10,074 nt of DNA from Candidatus Uhrbacteria bacterium (GTDB lineage: Bacteria > Patescibacteriota > Patescibacteriia > 2-12-FULL-60-25), in NCBI GenBank assembly GCA_903828685.1, contig CAIKNB010000007.1, positions 1 to 10,074 on the forward strand, given 5' to 3'. The notes under the pieces were generated by a model that worked only from the letters and a program-made list of their open reading frames with translations, did not search any database and was not told the DNA's origin. Within the stretch, counting starts at the first letter, position 1. Every line of letters begins with the position of its first letter. This document shows, piece after piece, positions 1-7,500 of this stretch. A program made the position numbers and the translations under genes.

Positions 1-1
1 C

Positions 2-616
2 ATCGTTACGGTGCTGTATTTCTACGGCCTGGCTTTTGCTTTGGGTTTGGGCAAATCCCTTTACGGTTTGGATCATCCGGCGATTTTCTTATCCGTGTGC
101 ACGCTGTATCTGCTGGCCATCGGGTATGAGATCTTCACGGGCTGGCTCAAATCGCGCGCCTTCTTTTTATGGTTCGCATTATGGGTCGTGTCCTACGGAG
201 TCATCGGCCTGTATATGGCTCCCATCTATTTCGGTTCATGGATCCTGGTGTATGTGATTTACGAACCGCTCATCATCGTGTTCATGGGCGGTTTCGCTTT
301 TGCCTACGGGCAAGTTTTGTCGCGCTACTTTTTGTCCTCGGGCGTCATCTCGCCGCAGCAGGTGAAGAATGCGCTGCGCGACATGCCGGGCTGGCGTGCG
401 GACAAAAATGTTTTGCGCAAGACGTTCGTATTCAAGGATTTTTCTTCAGCCCTGAATTTCGTCAACCAGGCCGGGCGTTTGGCGCAGAAGATGCACCATC
501 ATCCTGAATTGCGGTTGCACGGATCGCGCGTCGAAATCGTAGTCGGCACGTCGCAGACAGGTGGCATATCTGCCTTGGACATGGAGCAGGCGCACCGTTT
601 GGACGAAATCCTTTAA
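2..616 (+). CDS. Membrane-anchored pterin-4a-carbinolamine dehydratase-like protein (5' partial)
   Basis: The frame is open to the left edge, so the true start may lie upstream; the first possible start inside is GTG at 11. Numbering from there, residues ~23-100 are hydrophobic with about three membrane helices (~23-41, 51-70, 76-98). Residues ~115-201 match the PCD/DCoH fold: GW at 127-128, the FVFKDFSSALNF stretch, a HHHP cluster at 162-165, then GGIS and a final LDEIL. The known enzyme dehydrates 4a-hydroxytetrahydropterin using three histidines. Two fall in the HHP motif and are present. The third, in the family's T-T-H-x-x-G-G-L-T segment, aligns with Ser181 here. The usual acidic residue before HHP is Gln159, and the usual Tyr is Gly171. 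I infer a PCD-fold domain displayed at the membrane with weak or no dehydratase activity, perhaps a binding or dimerisation role. The fold assignment is fairly sure; the function is not. Confidence 0.75.
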   Translation: MVTVLYFYGLAFALGLGKSLYGLDHPAIFLSVCTLYLLAIGYEIFTGWLKSRAFFLWFALWVVSYGVIGLYMAPIYFGSWILVYVIYEPLIIVFMGGFAFAYGQVLSRYFLSSGVISPQQVKNALRDMPGWRADKNVLRKTFVFKDFSSALNFVNQAGRLAQKMHHHPELRLHGSRVEIVVGTSQTGGISALDMEQAHRLDEIL

Positions 617-638
617 TTGCTTTTCCCGTTTGTCCGTT

Positions 639-655
639 CGCCAGGTATACTGGCG
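639..655. repeat. 17-bp palindrome around the -10 box (possible operator)
   Basis: CGCCAG at 639-644 and CTGGCG at 650-655 are perfect inverted repeats around the 5-nt centre GTATA. The site lies 22 bp after the stop of the PCD-like gene and encloses the candidate -10 box of the next operon. No T-tract follows, so it is not a typical intrinsic terminator. It could be a dimeric regulator's operator, or simply a hairpin between the two genes. Confidence 0.45.
646..651 (+). promoter_or_regulatory. Candidate -10 box (TATACT) for the sigma-A2M-MEMO operon
   Basis: TATACT matches the TATAAT consensus at 5 of 6 positions. It lies 35 bp before the sigma factor ATG, so transcription would start near 657-659 with a leader of about 30 nt. 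No good -35 sits at 16-18 bp (TTCCCG at 17 bp is poor), and no ECF-type GGAAC/CGTC pair with correct spacing is obvious. The box lies inside a palindrome, so a bound repressor or activator would cover it. This is inference from motif and position only. Confidence 0.4.
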
Positions 656-663
656 TCATATCG

Positions 664-677
664 CGGGTTCAATCCCG
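664..677 (+). other. Small hairpin just upstream of the sigma factor start
   Basis: CGGG (664-667) and CCCG (674-677) can pair across a 6-nt TTCAAT loop, ending 9 nt before the ATG at 687. If transcription starts near 658, most of the leader would be this hairpin, which could limit ribosome access. The stem is only 4 bp, so this may be chance. Confidence 0.25.
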
Positions 678-686
678 TTTCTATAC

Positions 687-1259
687 ATGCCAAGCGACAT
701 GCGCGAGCGCACGCTGGAGCAGGACCATGAGTTGTTCCTGCGCCTCAAAACCGACCCCACCGCGATTGGCGAGGCATACGATGCGTATGCCGCGCGATTG
801 TATGGTTATTTACTGAAACGCTGCGGCCACAAGGAGACAGCCGAGGATTTGGTCTCGCAGACCTTCATGAAGCTCTTGGAATCTTTGCCCACGCTGGAAT
901 GGAAGAATGCGCCGCTTTCAGCCTGGTTGTTCCAGGTCTCATCCAACGCCCTGATTGATCACTTCCGCAAAGCCTCGACGCGCCGCGACGTGGCGTTGGA
1001 TCTCGAAGATTGGGATCCGCCGGGCGCCGATGATCCGGCGTGGCATGCGGAGCTTGTGCTCGAAGGCGAAAAGCTGCGCAGCCTGTTGGGTGAACTCGCG
1101 CCGCGCGACCAGGAAGTCTTGGACCTCAAGTTTTTCGCCGGTCTGGAGACCGCGGAAGTCGCGGCGCAGCTCGAGGTCTCGCCCAACCACGCGGCCGTCT
1201 TGGTTTACCGCGCCCTGGGCAGGCTGCGGAAAAAATATCTTCAAACGCAATCGTTATGA
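687..1259 (+). CDS. ECF-family RNA polymerase sigma factor
   Basis: This is a 190-residue protein with the two-domain layout of ECF (sigma-70 group 4) factors, which direct RNA polymerase to stress or envelope-response promoters. Region 2 spans ~27-97, with the AEDLVSQTFMKLL helix (region 2.2) and PLSAWLFQVSSNALIDHFRK (2.3-2.4, -10 recognition). An acidic, proline-containing linker covers ~104-126. Region 4 covers ~127-185, with LAPRDQEVLDLKFF and the helix-turn-helix TAEVAAQLEVSPNHAAVLVYRALGRL for the -35. The reading frame extends to 561, but that part overlaps the previous gene and looks non-coding. ATG 687 is preferred because it gives normal ECF length, and ATG 699 is possible; neither has a clear Shine-Dalgarno sequence. 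The stop overlaps the next start as ATGA, typical of a sigma/anti-sigma pair. No C-terminal extension is present, so regulation is expected to come from a partner protein, most simply the next gene product. Confidence 0.93.
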   Translation: MPSDMRERTLEQDHELFLRLKTDPTAIGEAYDAYAARLYGYLLKRCGHKETAEDLVSQTFMKLLESLPTLEWKNAPLSAWLFQVSSNALIDHFRKASTRRDVALDLEDWDPPGADDPAWHAELVLEGEKLRSLLGELAPRDQEVLDLKFFAGLETAEVAAQLEVSPNHAAVLVYRALGRLRKKYLQTQSL

Positions 1260-4200
1260 ACCACGAATCCGAAGCCAAAGAATTGGACGAGCTGCTCAAA
1301 TCCGGGGGAGAGCGTCATGACCCGGAGCTTGTTCCGTTTATACAAACAGCGAAATCATTAAACAGCGAAGCCCAGGCCGCAAACGTCCAATTGGACGCAG
1401 ATGTGGCCGCTCGGCAACGCGCTAACCTTATTTCTATGGCCGAAAAAGCCAAAGCCCCGATTACCGAATCTCGGGCACCGAGCGCTGCAGCTCCGGTTCC
1501 TGCCGCCCAGCCGGCAGCTATTCCATTCTTCCGCCGCTGGTATTTTTACACGGGCAGTTTGGTGGCCGTAGCCGCTGTCGTGGCTTTGGCCGTGGTGCTG
1601 AACCCCGGTTTTTTCCATCGGCCACTGACTTTGCCCGGCCGGCTGACTAACGTCGTGGTGAGCCAGCTCATCATCCCGGAGGCGCATGCGGCCGACGCTT
1701 TCACGGTCATGGCCGAGTCCCAGGATAAGTCCGGCGCTGATGTGGCCACGACCTACAAGATAACTTCGTCCGTGGACGTCACGGCCCAGGATTTGGAGCA
1801 GCATCTCAAGATCGTCCCGCCGCCGGACGATTCTTCGGTTCCGCCGCCGCCGAACGTCACGGTAGTCAAACTTAGCGACGGCACGTTCCGCGCCACGGCT
1901 GACGCGCCTTTGGCTGCAGGAAAAGTCTACAGCGTCAAAATCGATACCGCGGTCAAAAAACAGGATGGTTCGCTGGTGGTTCGCGAGTTCTCCTGGGCCA
2001 TCCAAACCAAGACCGTGTTCCATCCGATCTCTACGATTCCGGCTGACAAGAGCTCGTACGTCCCGACCAACACGGGCATCGAGTTCGACATGACTATGGC
2101 CGGTTGGGAAGATCCTACGCCGTATTTTTCCATCACGCCCAAAGTCGCGGGACGCTTCGAGACTCATGGCAGGTCTCTGGTATTTTTGCCTGACCAGCCT
2201 TTGGCCGAGGCCACAGTGTATACAGCCAAGCTGTCTAAAGGCTTGAAGATCAAAGATAGCGATCGGGTCATGGAATCCGATGTGACCATCAGTTTTGAGA
2301 CGGTGCAGTCAAACGCGCAAAACGCACAGGCGCAAAAGCCCAAATTGGTCGTGATGAATGATTTGAACGAAGTGTCTCCGGGCAAGGATCCGATGATTCC
2401 TGTGTATTGGTACAACGGTACGCCTAATTTGAGCGATATTGCGGTGACCGGATATGCCTTGAGCCAGGATCAGGCGCAAAAATTCCTTACCGAGTATTCG
2501 CGTATCCCGTCGTTCGCCATCCAGACACGAATGAACGGCGACATCTTTAAGACGTATGCCAAACAAAAAGCTTTTGATGCCGTGGGTACGCTCGACAGTC
2601 AGGGATATTCCTCTTACCTGCATTTGCCTTCGGGGCTGACTAAAGGTTGGTACATCCTGCGCCTCACTCCGCAGGGCGGGGATGAGACTTATGCCTACGT
2701 GGAGTCCACCAATGTCGCCAGCTATGCCATCTCAGACAAGCAGACGACCGTACTTTGGGTCATGAATACCGACACCAACCGTCCGCTCAGCTCTCTGCCC
2801 GTGAATTACGGTTCCGTGTCCGTACGCACCGATGCCGACGGTTTGGCCCGCATGCCCACGCCAGCCGAAGTGCTTTCCACGAGCACCGAGCAGTCAGTCA
2901 TTATGACCGTGGGTGAAGGCGCCATGGTCTCGCTCGTACGCCTCACATCTCCAGGTGCGCAACCTTGGCGCTACAATAATTATTCCGGCGGAAACACCAA
3001 CGACAACACGGTTTCATACCTTTATCCTGACCGGCCGCTTTACCATCCGACGGACAAGCTCTTCGCTTATGGCATGTTGCAGGACCGCGCGAGCAAACAG
3101 CCGGCGGGAAAGATCACGCTTGAACTGACCAAGGGCAGCTTCTTGGATTGGTACACGGGCGACGTCAAAGTCTACCGGCGCACTGACGTGCAGGTGGATG
3201 CCGCCGGCTTTTTCAAGACCTCGCTAGACTGGTCGCAGCTCATGCCCGGGTATTACCAGCTTGCGCTCAAACGCGATGGGCAGACGGTTTCCTCGCGCAG
3301 CGTCGAGATACGCGATTTCGTGAAGCCGGCATATACCATAGACGTGAGCGTTAAGCAGTCCAATATTTTTGCGGGCGACAAAGTGGAAGGCGAGGCCATG
3401 GTCAAATTCTTCGACGGCACGCCCGTGGCCAACATGAAGATCGATTTGCGGACCGACAGCCAGCAAGCCATGTCGCAAGGCAACACGTTGACCCTGACCA
3501 CGGATGGAGACGGGCGCGCCGTATTCTCCTTGCCCACCAAGGGTTGGGATTGCGACCAAAGCAAACCCGAATATTGCCAGTCCACGGACGGCGTAACCAT
3601 CACAGCCACGCCGAACGCAGGCGAGGAGGCGCAGATTTCCGGTTCGGCCTGGGCCACGGTCTGGCGCTCGCACGTCGCGCTGCAGGCCGATGTCGCCACC
3701 AATAATGATACAGCCACGCTCAAGTTCACTGCGCACCAAGTTGATTTGTCCAAGGCCGCGGCTGGCGGAGATTATTCCACGCAGGGCGAACCGGTACGCA
3801 GCGCGCATGTCACGGGACGCATCGTGGAACGCCACTGGGAGCAAACGCAAACCGGCACGCATTACGATTACATCGAGAAGATCGTGATTCCGACCTACAG
3901 CTATAACATGGTTGAACGCGACGTGAGTAAGGTGGATGTGATGACCGATTCCGCAGGCCAGGCCACGATGGATTTCAAGATGTCAGATAATGTTTCGTAT
4001 CTGGCCATCGTCTCGCTCAAAGATGAACGCGGCGTGGACGCTTACGCCACGACGTATTTTGCCAAAGGCTGGTGGACAAATAACAACATGCCGGATGACA
4101 GCTACATCTCGCTTGATCCGACTACGCCGCAAGGCGACCGCAACGGCTATCACGTGGATGAGCAGGTATCTATCGGTTTCCGGCGCGGCGATAAGCCGTA

Positions 4201-6565
4201 TCAGGACAAGGATCTTCCTAGCTTCCTGTACGTCGAAAGCCGTTTGGGCCTGCGCAACACCAAGGTCAGCAACAAAGCCAGCTACCAATTCAATTTCACC
4301 CAGGAAGACGTGCCGAATATGACGGTGCGCGGCGTGATGTTCGTGGGCGGCGGATTCCTTGAGCGGCAGTTCTCGGCCAGTTTGGATACGCAGGACCGCG
4401 CGCTCAAGATCACGGTGACTCCGGACCAGACGTCTTATGCGCCAGGCGCCAAAGCTCGGCTGCACATCACGGCCAAAAACAAGGACGGAAATCCGGGCGC
4501 GAATGCGCGCGTGGGTTTGGCGCTAGTGGATGAAGCGGTCTATGCTGCGGCCCAGGATTCGACCACCGAGGATCCCTTGGGCAGCATCTATGGTTGGGTC
4601 AGCGACGGCATCATCATGACCCAGACCTCGCACTACGCCAATCCGCAGGAAGAACCCATGTCCAACATGTTCGCTGAGCGCGGCGGAGGCGGAGGCGGCG
4701 AAACCGTGCGGCGCAACTTCAAAGATACCGCGGCATTCGAAAGCGTGACGCTGGATGCCAATGGCCAAGGCGATGTGGAAGTAACTTTGCCCGATAACCT
4801 GACCAGCTGGCGCGCCACAGCCGTGGCCATCACGCCTGACTGGTTCGCTGGTTCGTCCAAGATCGACGTTCCGGTGACCAAGCCCGTGTTCGTGGACGTG
4901 GTGGCGCCGTCTTATCTCATCTCGACCGACAAGCCCGTACTCAAACTGCGCGCTTACGGTTTGGGCCTGAAGACCGGCGATCCCGTGACCTTCAGCGTTG
5001 ATGCGCCTACGCTGGGTCTGAACAACGAGACGGTCACAGGCACGGCCAATGAACCGACTTACGTAGCCATAAATTCGCTTTACGCCGGAACGCACAGCTT
5101 GATCATCGGAGTGAAAACGCAGAACGGCAACGACGCTTTGGAAAAGAAGATCGATGTCCAAGATTCGCGCTTCACCCGCAATGACCTGGCGCAAGCCGAA
5201 TTGAGTCCGGGTGCGCAACTGCCGGACATCGGTTCATCGCGCGAAATCGAACTTAGCATCCTGCCAAAGACACGCGTGCAATATCTCCCGCGCCTGCGCG
5301 ACCTGGCTTGTGCCTGCTCGCAGCGTTTGGAGTCGCGTTATGCCAATCTGCTGGCGCGCCACTTGCTGCTGAATAACTACCAGGAAACCGTGCCGGGCGA
5401 CGACGAAGCGCTGATGCGCTACCAAAAATACGACGGCGGATTGTCGCTCCTGCCGTATTCGGGCGACGATATGGAACTGACTTCCAAAATCGCGGCCATC
5501 GATCCCAGTCCATTCGATCGCGCATCCATGGCCAACTTTTTTGCCTCCCAGTTGGGCACCAACACGCTGTCGCGCGAGGAACAGGTCTATGCCGTAGCAG
5601 GCCTGGCGGCCCTGGGTCAGCCCGTGCTTAACCAATTGCATGACATGGCCGACCTCAAGGATCTGAACTGGCACGAACAGTTCGCGGTGATCCGCGGTTT
5701 GGATGCTTCCGGTGACCGCGAAGCCGCGCGCAGCAAGCTGGATGAACTCTTGAAGAAAGCCGAAGAGCATGATGGCCAGATGTCGGTGCGCGTGGCCGAC
5801 GACAAGCGTTCCATCATCGAAGCTACGGCGCAGGCTGCAGCCGAGGCTGCTTCACTGGCCGATCCTCGGGCAGCGGAGCTTGATGCTTATCTGCAAACCA
5901 ATTGGGCCGACGACGCCATGACCGACTTGGAGCGCATCGCGTATCTCTCGCGCGTGGTGCCTGTGACTTTGGGCCGCGACGTCACTGTGGGATATACGCT
6001 GGGCGGCGCAGAGCAGACCGTGGCGCTCAAAGACGGTTGGGTAAAACCCATCACGCTGACCGCGGATGAGGCTAAGAGCTTCCGTGTCACCAAGGTGGAT
6101 GGTCCGGCCGTGGCAGTCTTCTTCCGCCAGGTGGCTAGTTTACCCACGCAGAACAAGGACATGTCGTTGGTGCGCAAATATTCCCGCCTCGACGGCTCGG
6201 CAGCCACATCCTTCAACGAAAATGACGCGGTGATGGTGAGCTTGCAGCCGCAATGGACGGATGCTTCGCCCAGTGGTTGCTATACGCTGCGCGATAATCT
6301 GCCAGCCGGATTGGCTCCGCTGGTTGATATCACGTATCAACCCATGGATATCCAGTGGTATCCGTCTTCCATCGACGGCAACACGGTTTCGTTCGTGGTG
6401 TGTAAACCGGATAAGGCAGAAGATGTGGCCAAGTTCAAACCCGTCACCTACACTGCGCGCGTCGTGGACCGCGGCTCATACACAGCTGAGCAGGCTATCC
6501 TTCAGAGCGATGATGCGCCGTCGGTCGCGGCCTTGAGCCAGAGCCAGTCAGTCAGCATCAAATGA
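1256..6565 (+). CDS. Membrane-anchored alpha-2-macroglobulin family protein with cytoplasmic N-terminal tail (putative anti-sigma sensor)
   Basis: A 1769-residue protein. Residues 1-94 are soluble, charged and then Ala/Pro-rich. Arg93-Arg94 precede one membrane helix (~97-116), giving an N-in, C-out topology. The outside part reads as a bacterial A2M: Big_5-like Ig domain ~254-350 (VPTNTGIEF); an MG2-type domain from ~588 (YPDRPLYHPTDKL); a further MG domain from ~687 (DFVKPAYTIDV); an MG domain ending in LVDEAVYAAA (~1089-1098); a bait-like stretch with six glycines (1143-1148); the A2M-domain signature VRRNFKDTAAF then LPDNLTSWRATA (~1151-1190); an alpha-toroid region ~1335-1600; and a C-terminal receptor-binding-like beta domain ~1670-1769. 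Known A2Ms trap proteases after bait cleavage. Bacterial ones are often lipoproteins beside pbpC; here there is no lipobox in place and no pbpC. The thioester CxEQ motif is degenerate (Cys1354-Ser-Gln-Arg). Its position right after an ECF gene (4-bp overlap) and its cytoplasmic tail suggest an anti-sigma role, which is inference. Confidence 0.9.
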   Translation: MNHESEAKELDELLKSGGERHDPELVPFIQTAKSLNSEAQAANVQLDADVAARQRANLISMAEKAKAPITESRAPSAAAPVPAAQPAAIPFFRRWYFYTGSLVAVAAVVALAVVLNPGFFHRPLTLPGRLTNVVVSQLIIPEAHAADAFTVMAESQDKSGADVATTYKITSSVDVTAQDLEQHLKIVPPPDDSSVPPPPNVTVVKLSDGTFRATADAPLAAGKVYSVKIDTAVKKQDGSLVVREFSWAIQTKTVFHPISTIPADKSSYVPTNTGIEFDMTMAGWEDPTPYFSITPKVAGRFETHGRSLVFLPDQPLAEATVYTAKLSKGLKIKDSDRVMESDVTISFETVQSNAQNAQAQKPKLVVMNDLNEVSPGKDPMIPVYWYNGTPNLSDIAVTGYALSQDQAQKFLTEYSRIPSFAIQTRMNGDIFKTYAKQKAFDAVGTLDSQGYSSYLHLPSGLTKGWYILRLTPQGGDETYAYVESTNVASYAISDKQTTVLWVMNTDTNRPLSSLPVNYGSVSVRTDADGLARMPTPAEVLSTSTEQSVIMTVGEGAMVSLVRLTSPGAQPWRYNNYSGGNTNDNTVSYLYPDRPLYHPTDKLFAYGMLQDRASKQPAGKITLELTKGSFLDWYTGDVKVYRRTDVQVDAAGFFKTSLDWSQLMPGYYQLALKRDGQTVSSRSVEIRDFVKPAYTIDVSVKQSNIFAGDKVEGEAMVKFFDGTPVANMKIDLRTDSQQAMSQGNTLTLTTDGDGRAVFSLPTKGWDCDQSKPEYCQSTDGVTITATPNAGEEAQISGSAWATVWRSHVALQADVATNNDTATLKFTAHQVDLSKAAAGGDYSTQGEPVRSAHVTGRIVERHWEQTQTGTHYDYIEKIVIPTYSYNMVERDVSKVDVMTDSAGQATMDFKMSDNVSYLAIVSLKDERGVDAYATTYFAKGWWTNNNMPDDSYISLDPTTPQGDRNGYHVDEQVSIGFRRGDKPYQDKDLPSFLYVESRLGLRNTKVSNKASYQFNFTQEDVPNMTVRGVMFVGGGFLERQFSASLDTQDRALKITVTPDQTSYAPGAKARLHITAKNKDGNPGANARVGLALVDEAVYAAAQDSTTEDPLGSIYGWVSDGIIMTQTSHYANPQEEPMSNMFAERGGGGGGETVRRNFKDTAAFESVTLDANGQGDVEVTLPDNLTSWRATAVAITPDWFAGSSKIDVPVTKPVFVDVVAPSYLISTDKPVLKLRAYGLGLKTGDPVTFSVDAPTLGLNNETVTGTANEPTYVAINSLYAGTHSLIIGVKTQNGNDALEKKIDVQDSRFTRNDLAQAELSPGAQLPDIGSSREIELSILPKTRVQYLPRLRDLACACSQRLESRYANLLARHLLLNNYQETVPGDDEALMRYQKYDGGLSLLPYSGDDMELTSKIAAIDPSPFDRASMANFFASQLGTNTLSREEQVYAVAGLAALGQPVLNQLHDMADLKDLNWHEQFAVIRGLDASGDREAARSKLDELLKKAEEHDGQMSVRVADDKRSIIEATAQAAAEAASLADPRAAELDAYLQTNWADDAMTDLERIAYLSRVVPVTLGRDVTVGYTLGGAEQTVALKDGWVKPITLTADEAKSFRVTKVDGPAVAVFFRQVASLPTQNKDMSLVRKYSRLDGSAATSFNENDAVMVSLQPQWTDASPSGCYTLRDNLPAGLAPLVDITYQPMDIQWYPSSIDGNTVSFVVCKPDKAEDVAKFKPVTYTARVVDRGSYTAEQAILQSDDAPSVAALSQSQSVSIK

Positions 6566-7500
6566 AAAAAAGTTTCAGCGTTGCCTTGATTGCGGCGGCC
6601 CTTGTGGCCGCCGCTTTCGGAGTGTGGATGTTTAACCACGCAACACGGAACACGGAACATGGAACATCGGTCGTAGCGCAAGAAACGGAAAAGGCTGTTC
6701 TGGTAAGCGAGCCCATCAGCATTCTTCCATTTGTCAGCCTCAAACAATCCAACGCCGCGTGGGCGACCGCGAAGAGCGCCTCCAAAATCCCAGGCCGTGC
6801 GCTCGCTGGAGTGGTCAATCACCATGTGCTGGCTGCGGATTTAATCGCGCATTTTTTCCTGACGCTTAAAGCTTCGCAGCCTGGCATCAAAAGATTCGTC
6901 GTCATCTCGCCAGATCACTTTAAGCAGGGGAGCAGTCCCGTCTCTACGCACGACAGGCCGTACGATACGCCTGACGGCATGGTTCAGATCGATACTTCAG
7001 CCACACAGGTGCTGGTCATGTCAGGTTCCGCGAATTTTGAGAATGGCGCGATGTTCGAACGTGAGCACGGCGTAGGGGCACTCATGCCTTTTTTAAAACA
7101 CGAATTTCCAGCCGCAACGGTCGTCCCAATAGCTGTACGCGGCACCATGGACAAACAGCGGGCGCGCGCTTTTGGTCAGGAACTCTCGATTATCGTGGAT
7201 GACAAAACTTTCGTCATCATCTCGTCTGACATGAGTCATTATCTGACCGAAGACGCGGCGTTGAAAAATGATGTGACGACAATGGAAAAGCTCGGGGAGC
7301 TGGACGAAAAGTTTTTCATTCTGGCCAAAGACGACCACATTGATAATGGCACAGCGCTCGTGATCCTGATGGGTTTATTCGACGCAGAAAAAATCAAACC
7401 CTCTTTCCAACTCATAAGCCACAGCATCTCCTCGCATTACGGCGGAGACAAAAATTACACCACGAGCTACATCACGGGAGTTTGGAGTGAGCAGAAATAA
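6562..7500 (+). CDS. MEMO-family (AmmeMemoRadiSam system protein B-like) protein with N-terminal membrane anchor
   Basis: A 312-residue protein. Residues 1-25 form a Lys-Lys-initiated hydrophobic segment (signal anchor or signal peptide), so the rest is probably outside the membrane. From ~47 on it matches MEMO/YjjQ-like PF01875 proteins: GVVNHHVLAADLI (83-95), VVISPDHF (113-120), EREHGVGALMPFL (166-178), ISSDMSHY (220-227) and a closing SYITGVW. His88 (or His87) and His119 fit the metal-binding histidines known in human MEMO1. The cysteine that completes that site seems to be Asn262 here, so metal binding may differ. MEMO proteins share a fold with extradiol dioxygenases and their bacterial role is poorly known; the usual AmmeMemoRadiSam partners (AMMECR1 and a radical SAM enzyme) are absent from this window. 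The gene overlaps the A2M gene by ATGA, so co-translation is likely. A heptamer repeat encodes the linker after the membrane segment. The family assignment is good; the cellular role is unknown. Confidence 0.85.
   Translation: MKKSFSVALIAAALVAAAFGVWMFNHATRNTEHGTSVVAQETEKAVLVSEPISILPFVSLKQSNAAWATAKSASKIPGRALAGVVNHHVLAADLIAHFFLTLKASQPGIKRFVVISPDHFKQGSSPVSTHDRPYDTPDGMVQIDTSATQVLVMSGSANFENGAMFEREHGVGALMPFLKHEFPAATVVPIAVRGTMDKQRARAFGQELSIIVDDKTFVIISSDMSHYLTEDAALKNDVTTMEKLGELDEKFFILAKDDHIDNGTALVILMGLFDAEKIKPSFQLISHSISSHYGGDKNYTTSYITGVWSEQK
6640..6667 (+). repeat. Four tandem 7-bp repeats inside the MEMO-like gene
   Basis: The copies are GCAACAC, GGAACAC, GGAACAT and GGAACAT, lying end to end. They encode the linker just after the membrane segment (residues ~27-35). 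Seven is not a multiple of three, so gain or loss of one unit would shift the frame and truncate the protein before the MEMO domain. The array is short and the first copy is imperfect, so slippage rates may be low. Confidence 0.7.

Noticed and set aside
661..680. tRNA T-arm-like sequence GGTTCAATCC
   Set aside because: The loop has 6 nt with the best pairing, the stem is only 4 bp, and no acceptor, D or anticodon arms could be found around it.
561..686. N-terminal extension of the sigma factor to an ATG at 561
   Set aside because: It would overlap the PCD-like gene by 56 bp, and the added residues do not look like sigma factor sequence; ATG 687 gives normal length.
1358..6340. Long antisense open frames opposite the A2M gene (for example 1358-2167, 3224-3862, 4523-5218)
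   Set aside because: They are low-complexity, Arg/His-rich shadows expected from GC-rich codon use on the plus strand, and none shows a recognisable domain.
6647..6690. ECF-type promoter starting from a GGAAC unit of the heptamer repeat
   Set aside because: No CGTC- or TCTA-like -10 element was found at 16-17 bp, and the site is inside a coding region.
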